Shown here one piece after another: positions 27,217 through 33,419 of a stretch of DNA of 33,419 bases. The stretch is from assembly GCF_000336385.2 (NCBI RefSeq), contig NZ_HG424498.1:1-33419 (forward strand), in the 5' to 3' direction. Below the pieces are notes generated by a model that was not told where the DNA came from, did no database searches, and saw only the letters and a list, made by a program, of their open reading frames with translations. The translations under genes and the position numbers were made by a program. This DNA is from Lysobacter antibioticus HS124. Lineage in GTDB: Bacteria > Pseudomonadota > Gammaproteobacteria > Xanthomonadales > Xanthomonadaceae. Position 1 is the stretch's first letter. Each line of letters starts with the position of its first letter.

Positions 27217-28748
27217 CCGGCCAACAGGCTCTGTCCGCTCATCTCCGCCGGCTGTTCGAGGCCGAGCAGATCGAGCATGGTCGGGGCGACGTCGCGCAGG
27301 GCGCCGCCGCTGCGCAGGGCCGCCTTGCGCGGACCGACGTAGACCAGCGGCACCGGGCCGACGGTGTGCGCGGTATGCGGCTGGCCGGTGTCCGGGTCGC
27401 GCATCATTTCCAGGTTGCCGTGATCGGCGGTGATCAGGAGCGCGCCGCCGGTCTCGCGCACCGCCGCGGCGACCGCGCCGATCGCCACGTCGACCGCTTC
27501 GGCGGCGCGGATCGCCGCGCCGAGATCGCCGGTGTGGCCGACCATGTCCGGGTTGGCGATGTTGCACACGGCAACGTCGAACTCGCCCGAGCGGATCGCC
27601 GCGGTCAGTTGCGCGGTCACTTCCGGGCAGCTCATTTCCGGCTGGAGATCGTAGGTGGCGACCTTCGGGCTGGGCACCAGGATGCGGCGCTCGCCGGCAT
27701 AGGGCTCTTCGCGCCCGCCGCTGAAGAAGAAGGTGACGTGCGCGTACTTCTCGGTCTCGGCGATGCGCAGTTGGGTCAGGCCGCGCTCGGCCAGCAGTTC
27801 GCCCAGCGTGTTGCGCAGCTCGTCCGGGGCGAACGCGACCGGCGCCGGCAACTTGGCGTCGTACTCGGTCAGGCAGACGTAGCGCGACAGCGCCGGCCGG
27901 CGCGCGTGGTAGCCGTCGAAACCCGGATCGACGAACGCGGCGGTAAGCTGGCGCGCGCGGTCGGCGCGGAAGTTCATGTACACCACCGCATCGCCGTCGG
28001 CGATCGGCGTGGCGGCGCCGATCACGGTCGGCGCGACGAATTCGTCGGTCTCGCCGCGCGCGTAGGCCGCCTCCAGCGCCTCCAGCGCGGTCGCGGCGCG
28101 GTGCTCGGCGTCGGCTTCGACGATCGCGTTCCACGCCCGCAACTGGCGATCCCAGCGCTTGTCGCGGTCCATGGCGAAATACCGTCCGCTGACCGAAGCG
28201 ATGTGCGCGTTACCGACCCGCTCGCAGGCCTGCTGCAGCCGCTCCAGGCTCGGCGCGGCCGACTTCGGCGGCATGTCGCGGCCGTCGAGGAAAGCATGCA
28301 CGGCGACCCGGCCCACGCCTTCGCGGCGGGCCAGTTCGAGCATGGCGAAGATGTGCTGTTCGTGACTGTGCACGCCGCCCGGCGACAGCAGGCCCATCAC
28401 ATGCAGGGTGCCGCCGGCCTCGCGCGCCGCGGCGCAGGCGGCGCGCAGCTCGGCATTGGCGTAGAAGCTGCCGTCCTCGATCGCCGCGTCGATGCGGGTC
28501 AGGTCTTGGTAGACGATGCGGCCGGCGCCTAGATTCATGTGGCCGACTTCGGAATTGCCCATCTGCCCGTCCGGCAGGCCGACGTGGCGGCCTTCGGTGT
28601 GGATCAGGGTGTGCGGCTCGCTGGCCAGCAGCGCGCGCCAGTTCGGCAGCTCGGCCTGGGCCAGGGCGTTGTCGGCCGGATCGTCGCGATGGCCCCAACC
28701 GTCGAGAATCAACAGCACTACGGGCTTGGGGCGGGAAGTCGCTGGCAC
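27213..28748 (-). CDS. gpmI: 2,3-bisphosphoglycerate-independent phosphoglycerate mutase
   Basis: GpmI interconverts 3- and 2-phosphoglycerate in glycolysis using two metal ions, usually manganese. The 511-aa protein shows the alkaline-phosphatase-like core: [10 protein letters not shown] (Asp16), the phosphoserine loop [18 protein letters not shown] with Ser66, the inserted transferase domain ([14 protein letters not shown]), [24 protein letters not shown], and the metal ligands in [14 protein letters not shown] and [10 protein letters not shown]. The start is a GTG at 28748 ([12 protein letters not shown]) with AGGAA seven to eight bases before it; the open frame reaches 28961 but the extra residues are low-complexity. 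The stop overlaps the EnvC-like gene. Confidence 0.96.
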   Translation of the reverse strand: MPATSRPKPVVLLILDGWGHRDDPADNALAQAELPNWRALLASEPHTLIHTEGRHVGLPDGQMGNSEVGHMNLGAGRIVYQDLTRIDAAIEDGSFYANAELRAACAAAREAGGTLHVMGLLSPGGVHSHEQHIFAMLELARREGVGRVAVHAFLDGRDMPPKSAAPSLERLQQACERVGNAHIASVSGRYFAMDRDKRWDRQLRAWNAIVEADAEHRAATALEALEAAYARGETDEFVAPTVIGAATPIADGDAVVYMNFRADRARQLTAAFVDPGFDGYHARRPALSRYVCLTEYDAKLPAPVAFAPDELRNTLGELLAERGLTQLRIAETEKYAHVTFFFSGGREEPYAGERRILVPSPKVATYDLQPEMSCPEVTAQLTAAIRSGEFDVAVCNIANPDMVGHTGDLGAAIRAAEAVDVAIGAVAAAVRETGGALLITADHGNLEMMRDPDTGQPHTAHTVGPVPLVYVGPRKAALRSGGALRDVAPTMLDLLGLEQPAEMSGQSLLAG

Positions 28749-28996
28749 GTCGGGATTCCTATGACTTGGGGCAGGGGCCGCCGCGGGCGGGCCCTGCGAT
28801 TGTAGCGAAGCGGACGATGAAGCCCGAACAACCGGCGCCGGCGCGGCGCGAAGCGGCCGAGGCGCACGCAAGTGCTTGATCGGGGCCGAATCCGGGCCGC
28901 GCCGCCGCTGCGCCAGGCGCCGACCGGCGCCGGGCTTAAACCGATGCCCCGATCGCCGCATCCCAGTACCTGTCCATCAGCCAAACGGAATACGCC

Positions 28997-29665
28997 ATGA
29001 CCCGTAACCGCCTCACTCTCGCCCTGTCGGTCCTGATCGCCCTGTCCTCGCCGCTGGCCGCCGCGCAGGAAGGGATCAGCAAGGTCAACGGCAGCATCGA
29101 TGTCGACGCCGGTCAGCAGCGCGGCAATCTGGAGACCGTGAACGGCAGCATCAAAGTCGGCGACAACGCCCGCGTGGGCAGCGCCGAGACCGTCAACGGC
29201 AGCATCCACGTCGGCGCCGGCAGCCAGACCGGCGGCCTGGAAACCGTCAACGGCAGCATCCGCCTCGGCGCCAAGACCACCGCCAGCAGCGACCTGGAGA
29301 CCGTCAACGGCGGCATCTTCGTCGACCGCGGCGGCGCCGTGAGCGGCGACATCGAGACCGTCAACGGCGCCATCGGCCTGGTCGACGCCGACGTCAGCGG
29401 CGGCATCGAGACGGTCAACGGCGACGTCACCGTCGGCGTGGACTCGCACGTGCGCGGCGGCATCAAGTACACCAAGCCGCGCGGCAACTTCCTGCCCAAG
29501 CCGCAGCGCGACCCGCGCGTGGTGATCGGCCCGAACGCGCGCGTCGACGGCCCGCTGGTGTTCGAGCGCAAGGTCCAGCTGTACGTGCACGCGAGCGCCA
29601 AGACCGGTCCGATCACCGGCGCCACCGCGATCGCCTTCAACACCCCGACGCCCCCGGCGCAGTAA
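28997..29665 (+). CDS. Exported ETVNGS-repeat protein, probable beta-solenoid
   Basis: The 222-aa protein has a Sec signal (residues 1-24, cut after LAAAQ or AAA). Residues 28-150 are seven imperfect repeats of 17-19 residues, each containing (E)TVNGSI or a close variant; the VNG cores are at residues 30, 48, 67, 84, 103, 122 and 140. Alternating hydrophobic and Gly/Ser/Asp positions suggest a right-handed beta-solenoid with one coil per repeat. The end (VVIGPNARVDGPLVFERKVQLYVHASAKTGPITG) continues a strand-turn pattern and resembles bactofilin-like coils. Periplasmic or surface location is likely. No enzyme motif is visible and the function is unknown. It diverges from gpmI across 248 bases. 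Confidence 0.85.
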   Translation: MTRNRLTLALSVLIALSSPLAAAQEGISKVNGSIDVDAGQQRGNLETVNGSIKVGDNARVGSAETVNGSIHVGAGSQTGGLETVNGSIRLGAKTTASSDLETVNGGIFVDRGGAVSGDIETVNGAIGLVDADVSGGIETVNGDVTVGVDSHVRGGIKYTKPRGNFLPKPQRDPRVVIGPNARVDGPLVFERKVQLYVHASAKTGPITGATAIAFNTPTPPAQ

Positions 29666-29770
29666 GCCTTGCCCGCCCGCGTCCGGCGTCTGCGATCCGA
29701 GCGCAGGCGCCGGACGCCGGGCTTTCGGCCGCGCGCGTCCGCAAGAAGGCGCCGCTGCGACCATTGCCCC

Positions 29771-29776
29771 TAGAAT
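29771..29776 (+). promoter_or_regulatory. Possible -10 element of the M28 peptidase gene
   Basis: TAGAAT lies 46 bases before the start codon. No good -35 is present at normal distance, so support is weak. Confidence 0.3.
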
Positions 29777-29822
29777 GGACCTCCGCCATTTCCGGCCCTG
29801 CGCGGCCGTCCCTGGAGGTCCG

Positions 29823-31583
29823 ATGTCGCAAAACCGAACTTCGCTTCTCACCGCCGCCTCGCTGGTGGCCGCCACGCTGGCGTTGTCGGCGTGCAAGCGG
29901 CCCCCGGCCGAACAGGCCCCCGCCGGCACGGATGCCCCCACCCCGTCCGCCGCTGCCGATCACGCCTTCGACGGCGCGATCCATCCGGCCGATTTCGCCC
30001 AGCACGTCAAAACCCTGGCGTCCGACGAATTCGAGGGCCGCGCGCCCGGCAGCCCCGGCGAGGAAAAGACGGTCCAGTACCTGGAAGCGCAGTTCAAGCG
30101 CCTGGGCCTCAAGCCCGGCAACGGCGACAGCTATTTCCAGACCGTGCCGATGGTGGAGACCACCGCCGACGAGAACACGGTGCTCAAGCTCGAGGTCAAG
30201 GGCCAACCGCGCGAGCTGAAGTTCGGCACCGACATGGTGATCGGCACCCGCACCGGCCAGCCCGAGGTCAAGCTCGAGGCCAGCGACCTGGTCTTCGTCG
30301 GCTACGGCGTCAACGCGTCGGAACAGCAGTGGAACGATTACGCCGGCGTCGACGTCAAGGGCAAGACGGTGGTGATGTTCGTCAACGACCCCGGTTTCCA
30401 CGGCCAGGACGCGACCCTGTTCGAGGGTCGGCGCATGACCTACTACGGCCGCTGGACCTACAAGTTCGAAGAGGCCGCGCGCCAGGGCGCCGCCGCGGCG
30501 CTGATCATTCACGACGACGCCGGCGCCTCCTACGGCTGGGACGTGGTGCGCAACTCCTGGTCCGGCGCGCAGTTCGACCTGCCGGCCAAGGACGATCCCG
30601 AACCGCGCCTGCCGGTGCAGGGCTGGATCGGGCAAGAGGTCGCACGCAAGCTGCTGGCCGACCTCGGCCAGGACCTGGACGCGCTGTACCAGGCCGCCGG
30701 CAAGCGCGGCTTCAAGCCGATCCCGCTGCAGGCCAAGGCCTCGGCCGAGCTGAAGAGCCGGATCAGCGAGAAGTCCTCCCGCAACGTGGTCGCGCGCCTG
30801 GACGGCGCCAAGCGTCCGGACGAAACCGTCGTCTACATGGCGCACTGGGACCACCTCGGCCATCACACCGGCGAAGGCGGCCACGAAGGCCACGACGCCC
30901 AGCCCAAGGGCGAAGGCCACGACACCATCTACAACGGCGCGATCGACAACGCCTCCGGCGTGGCCGGCATCCTGGAGATCGCCGAAGCCTTCAGCAAGCA
31001 GCAGCCGCCGCCGGACCGCTCGCTGCTGTTCCTGGCGGTGACGCTGGAAGAGTCCGGCCTGCTCGGCTCCAAGTACTACGTCGCCCATCCGACCGTGCCG
31101 CTGGCCAAGACCGTGGCGGTGATCAACCTCGACGCCATGCCGATCATCGGCAAGGCACGCGACATGACCGTGGTCGGCTTCGGCAGCTCCGAGCTGGAAG
31201 ACCTGCTCAAGACCGTCGCCGACGGCCAGGGCCGCGTGCTGCACGCCGAGGCCACGCCGCAGGACGGTTTCTACTTCCGCTCCGATCACTTCAACTTCGC
31301 CAAGGCCGGCGTGCCGGCGCTGTACGCCAAGGGCGGCGACGACCTGCTCGAAGGCGGAACCGACGCCGGCCGCAAGGCCCAGGTCGATTACCGCGACAAC
31401 CGCTACCACAAGCCGGCCGACCAGTTCGATCCGAACTGGAAGCTCGACGGCGTGGTCCAGGACCTGGACGCGCTGTATCAGGTCGGCAAGACCCTGGCCG
31501 GCAACGAGCAGTGGCCGAACTGGTACGAAGGCAATGCTTTCCGCGCCGCGCACGACAAGCTGAAGGCCGCGCCGGCGCCCTGA
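29823..31583 (+). CDS. M28 family zinc peptidase, lipoprotein
   Basis: This 586-aa aminopeptidase-like enzyme is probably anchored to a membrane by a lipid: the signal ends in the lipobox LSAC (Cys24). An M28 N-terminal part (FAQHVKTLASDEFEGRAPGSPGE) is followed by a protease-associated insert (about 150-300). The two-zinc site is complete: His341 and Asp343 (HWDHLG), Asp375 (GAIDNASG), Glu409/Glu410 (TLEESGLLG), Asp437 (INLDAM) and His489 (RSDHFNFAKAG). The loop between the first two ligand sets (344-367) is His/Gly-rich with six extra His. It should remove N-terminal residues from peptides in the periplasm or outside. The ATG at 29823 has a GGAGG ribosome-binding site and gives the signal. 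Confidence 0.94.
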   Translation: MSQNRTSLLTAASLVAATLALSACKRPPAEQAPAGTDAPTPSAAADHAFDGAIHPADFAQHVKTLASDEFEGRAPGSPGEEKTVQYLEAQFKRLGLKPGNGDSYFQTVPMVETTADENTVLKLEVKGQPRELKFGTDMVIGTRTGQPEVKLEASDLVFVGYGVNASEQQWNDYAGVDVKGKTVVMFVNDPGFHGQDATLFEGRRMTYYGRWTYKFEEAARQGAAAALIIHDDAGASYGWDVVRNSWSGAQFDLPAKDDPEPRLPVQGWIGQEVARKLLADLGQDLDALYQAAGKRGFKPIPLQAKASAELKSRISEKSSRNVVARLDGAKRPDETVVYMAHWDHLGHHTGEGGHEGHDAQPKGEGHDTIYNGAIDNASGVAGILEIAEAFSKQQPPPDRSLLFLAVTLEESGLLGSKYYVAHPTVPLAKTVAVINLDAMPIIGKARDMTVVGFGSSELEDLLKTVADGQGRVLHAEATPQDGFYFRSDHFNFAKAGVPALYAKGGDDLLEGGTDAGRKAQVDYRDNRYHKPADQFDPNWKLDGVVQDLDALYQVGKTLAGNEQWPNWYEGNAFRAAHDKLKAAPAP

Positions 31584-31644
31584 GCCGGCCCGTCCCGTGC
31601 GGCCGGGCGCTTCGTACCGGCCGCACGGGCAAACCGAAACGACG

Positions 31645-31672
31645 ACGGCGCCCGTGGGCGCCGTGGTTTTTT
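31645..31672 (+). terminator. Terminator after the M28 peptidase gene
   Basis: A stem CGGCGCC / GGCGCCG with loop CGTG is extended by A-T and C-G pairing and followed by GG and six T. It lies 62 bases after the peptidase stop codon. Confidence 0.82.
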
Positions 31673-31723
31673 CCGCTAGGCTGATGCGGTCGCCGCGGCC
31701 GTGGCCGGCCCGAAGGATCGCGC

Positions 31724-32122
31724 ATGTTGACCATGTCCACCGCTTACTGGTGCCTGCTGATCGCGGCCTTGCTGCCGTATCTGTGGACAGCGGTCGCCAA
31801 GGCCAGCGGCCAACGCTACGACAACCGCGATCCGCGCGGCTGGCAGGCGCGCCAGGACAATCCGCGTTCGATCGCCGCCTCCGCCGCGCATCTCAACGCC
31901 TTCGAGGCCTTCGCTCCGTTCGCCGCCGGCGTGATTGGCGCGCGGATGAACGGGGTGGCGACCGAGTGGATCGCCGTACTGTCCCTGGCGTTCGTCGTCT
32001 TCCGCGTTCTCCACGGCGCGTTCTATATCGCCCGCAAGCCGGCGTTGCGCAGTGTGGCCTGGGCGCTGGGCTTCGTTTGCGCGGTCGCGCTGTTGGTCCT
32101 GGCCGCGCTGGCCGCGACCTGA
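31724..32122 (+). CDS. MAPEG family membrane protein
   Basis: The 132-aa protein has four membrane helices and the MAPEG-type segment ARQDNPRSIAASAAHLNAFEAFAPFAAGV after helix 1. MAPEG proteins include microsomal glutathione transferases; bacterial members are mostly uncharacterised, so a glutathione-linked activity is possible but not shown. The ATG at 31724 has AAGGA eight bases upstream; an ATG three codons later is an alternative. It is followed 43 bases on by the dioxygenase gene and the two may be co-transcribed. Confidence 0.88.
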   Translation: MLTMSTAYWCLLIAALLPYLWTAVAKASGQRYDNRDPRGWQARQDNPRSIAASAAHLNAFEAFAPFAAGVIGARMNGVATEWIAVLSLAFVVFRVLHGAFYIARKPALRSVAWALGFVCAVALLVLAALAAT

Positions 32123-32165
32123 ACCGACATTCCCTTTCCTCCGCGGCAGGAACTGACGTTCGCTC

Positions 32166-32876
32166 ATGCTGGACTTGGCGCTGCAAGAAGACCATTTCGC
32201 TTTCGTCGGCGCCGGGGTGATGCGCGCCCTGCTGGAGCGCTATCGCCCGCTCGAGGACTGGCAAGGCTTCGCCGACAGTTGGAACGACCTGGCGGCCGAT
32301 CCGTACCTCGCTCGGGTCGGCCTGCACCGGCGTCGCCGCCACGCGGTGTTCGCCGCCGGCGCGCAAGGCCCGATCCGGCGCCAGCCGCATCAGCCGCATT
32401 ACCAAAGCCGCGATTACAACAATCTGCAGGGCGGCATCGCGCGCGAGTTCCAGCCGATCGAAGACCGCATCGCCGAAGGCGCCACTCTGCGCACCGTGCT
32501 GGAGTTCAGCCGCGATCTGTTCGCCGGCCTGTCGCCGCAGACGTCGCAGTGGCGCATCGAAGTGCATCAATTCCGGATCGAGGCGCGGGCCGATGCCGCC
32601 GGTCAACCGACCCCGGAGGGCGTGCACCGCGACGGCGTCGACTATGTTCTGGTGCTGCTGATCGACCGCCACAACATCAGCAGCGGCACGACCAGCTTCC
32701 ACCTCGCCGACGGCACCGAGATCGGCAGCTTCACCCTGACCCGCCCGCTCGACGCCGCCCTGGCCGCCGACCGCCACGTCTACCACGGCGTCACCGCAGT
32801 CGCACCGCTGGACCCGGACCGGCCGGCCTGGCGCGACGTGCTGGTGGTGACCTTCGTCGCCGCGCCGCAGGCCTGA
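32166..32876 (+). CDS. 2-oxoglutarate-Fe(II) dioxygenase family protein
   Basis: The 236-aa protein matches the 2OG-Fe_Oxy_2 family, whose best known members hydroxylate free amino acids such as L-isoleucine. The iron-binding triad is visible: His154 and Asp156 in EGVHRDGVDYV and His207 in VYHGVTAV; Arg223 in WRDVLVVTF is the probable 2-oxoglutarate ligand. Upstream segments (PHYQSRDYNNLQGGIAREFQPI and WRIEVHQFRIEA) are also family-like. It is cytoplasmic, with no signal. The actual substrate is not deducible. The ATG at 32166 has no strong ribosome-binding site. It lies downstream of the MAPEG gene. Confidence 0.88.
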   Translation: MLDLALQEDHFAFVGAGVMRALLERYRPLEDWQGFADSWNDLAADPYLARVGLHRRRRHAVFAAGAQGPIRRQPHQPHYQSRDYNNLQGGIAREFQPIEDRIAEGATLRTVLEFSRDLFAGLSPQTSQWRIEVHQFRIEARADAAGQPTPEGVHRDGVDYVLVLLIDRHNISSGTTSFHLADGTEIGSFTLTRPLDAALAADRHVYHGVTAVAPLDPDRPAWRDVLVVTFVAAPQA

Positions 32877-33133
32877 TCCGGTCCGCGTTGCGATGCTCGG
32901 TTCCCGGCGCCGACGCGGCCGCGCCCGTTGGCGATGGCATGAAGCCGCGACCCAGGCCCATGAAACACAGCGCCGCGGCCGCTGAGCGAACCCGCGCCGT
33001 GTCGTGCGCCTGCAACGCTGCCGGAAACCTCACCTGGATACCGGCGTGAGTCTTCGCCCCCGATCGGTCGCGAAACCCACGGATCTGCTGCGCTCGCCGA
33101 GGTCGCGACTGGGGCGCTCTGGCCATTCCCATC
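32877..33133. other. 257-base spacer, nothing recognised
   Basis: No gene, hairpin terminator or known repeat is evident between the dioxygenase stop and the end of the frameshifted right-edge gene. The frames that are open here give Arg/Ala/Pro-rich sequence typical of non-coding high-GC DNA. Confidence 0.4.
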
Positions 33134-33419
33134 TCATGCCCGCGTAGCGCCCCCGGGTCCGGATTCACTGCACGTCCGCACCGCGCCGATGAAGGCGTGA
33201 ATGGCGATGAAATCGTCCACCGCATCGACGACACGCCCGCCGAAGCCGCCGAACCTGGCGGCTGAAGCGGCGCGAACGCCTCATCGTAGCGGTCGGCGAC
33301 CGCGCCCAGCTCCCCCTCCTCCTGGCGTGCATCCGTCCAAAGTCGGTGATCGCTGGCGAGCGCGCTGCGTCGGCGCCGCCCCGGGTCGATCGTCTTGAAG
33401 CGGCCAAACTGATTGCGAG
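33134..33419 (-). pseudogene. Frameshifted partial gene at the right edge
   Basis: Reading inward from the edge on the minus strand, one frame gives protein-like sequence with GC-rich third positions (FGRFKTIDPG ... LWTDARQEEGELGAVADRYDEAFAPL). Near 33250-33270 it turns into low-complexity sequence, while the frame shifted by two takes over with good coding character (FGGFGGRVVDAVDDFIAIHA then FIGAVRTCSES) to a stop at 33134-33136. The simplest reading is one gene with a small indel, or a sequencing error. The 5' end is outside the window and I do not recognise the family. Chance open frames in high-GC DNA are the alternative. Confidence 0.4.

Overview
The window is high-GC DNA with strong third-position GC bias, dense gene packing and GTG starts. 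It most resembles a chromosomal segment from Lysobacter or a close relative (Xanthomonadaceae, Gammaproteobacteria). The gene families support this: the cox order coxB-ctaD-small ORF-ctaG-coxC with surf1, ctaA and cyoE; gpmI-envC-ctpA; and a minimal PutA. So do a REP element with GTAGGAGCGGCGTGAGCCGC arms and G-rich heptad repeats of the GGGATTC/GGGATTG type. No rRNA, tRNA, CRISPR array, IS element or prophage was seen.

Layout. 1-85: 5' end of a Tat-exported protein (minus). 349-2331: secreted S9 prolyl-oligopeptidase-like peptidase. 2486-3697: a two-gene cassette, a putative nuclease toxin of the EssD/Endonuclea_NS_2 type followed by a small acidic putative immunity protein. 3698-4120: repeat-bearing spacer. 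4121-5823: SBF-like transporter and a proline-rich membrane-anchored protein. 5842-14170: on the minus strand, a nearly complete aa3 cytochrome c oxidase structural and assembly cluster (coxB, ctaD, 44-aa ORF, ctaG, coxC, then surf1, a Sco-like CxxxC protein, ctaA, cyoE); a 75-aa twin-TM protein lies on the plus strand inside it. 14601-17837: putA. 17918-18070: large REP inverted repeat.

18264-21174: LysM/NlpC-like protein, a conserved hypothetical, a DUF3574 lipoprotein, DUF2164 and a MOSC protein. 21296-24173: FadL-type porin, rhomboid protease and DUF1820. 24243-28748: gpmI-envC-ctpA on the minus strand. 28997-32876: an exported repeat protein with seven ETVNGS-like coils, an M28 lipoprotein peptidase, a MAPEG protein and a 2OG-Fe dioxygenase. 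The right edge holds what looks like a frameshifted partial gene (minus).

How the genes work together. The cox block encodes the three core subunits, the heme A pathway (CyoE makes heme O, CtaA makes heme A), copper delivery (CtaG and perhaps the Sco-like protein) and heme insertion (Surf1). GpmI is translationally coupled to an EnvC-like factor with a degenerate LytM site, and a periplasmic CtpA protease follows, linking cell-wall hydrolase control to a glycolytic gene. Several proteins (S9 and M28 peptidases, CtpA, rhomboid, LysM/NlpC-like protein) fit a proteolytic, predatory lifestyle, which is inference. The best candidates for new biology are the nuclease/immunity cassette, the exported ETVNGS solenoid protein, the signal-less LysM-cysteine peptidase with a tandem hexapeptide linker, the Sco-like CxxxC protein and the G-quadruplex-capable heptad tracts next to genes.
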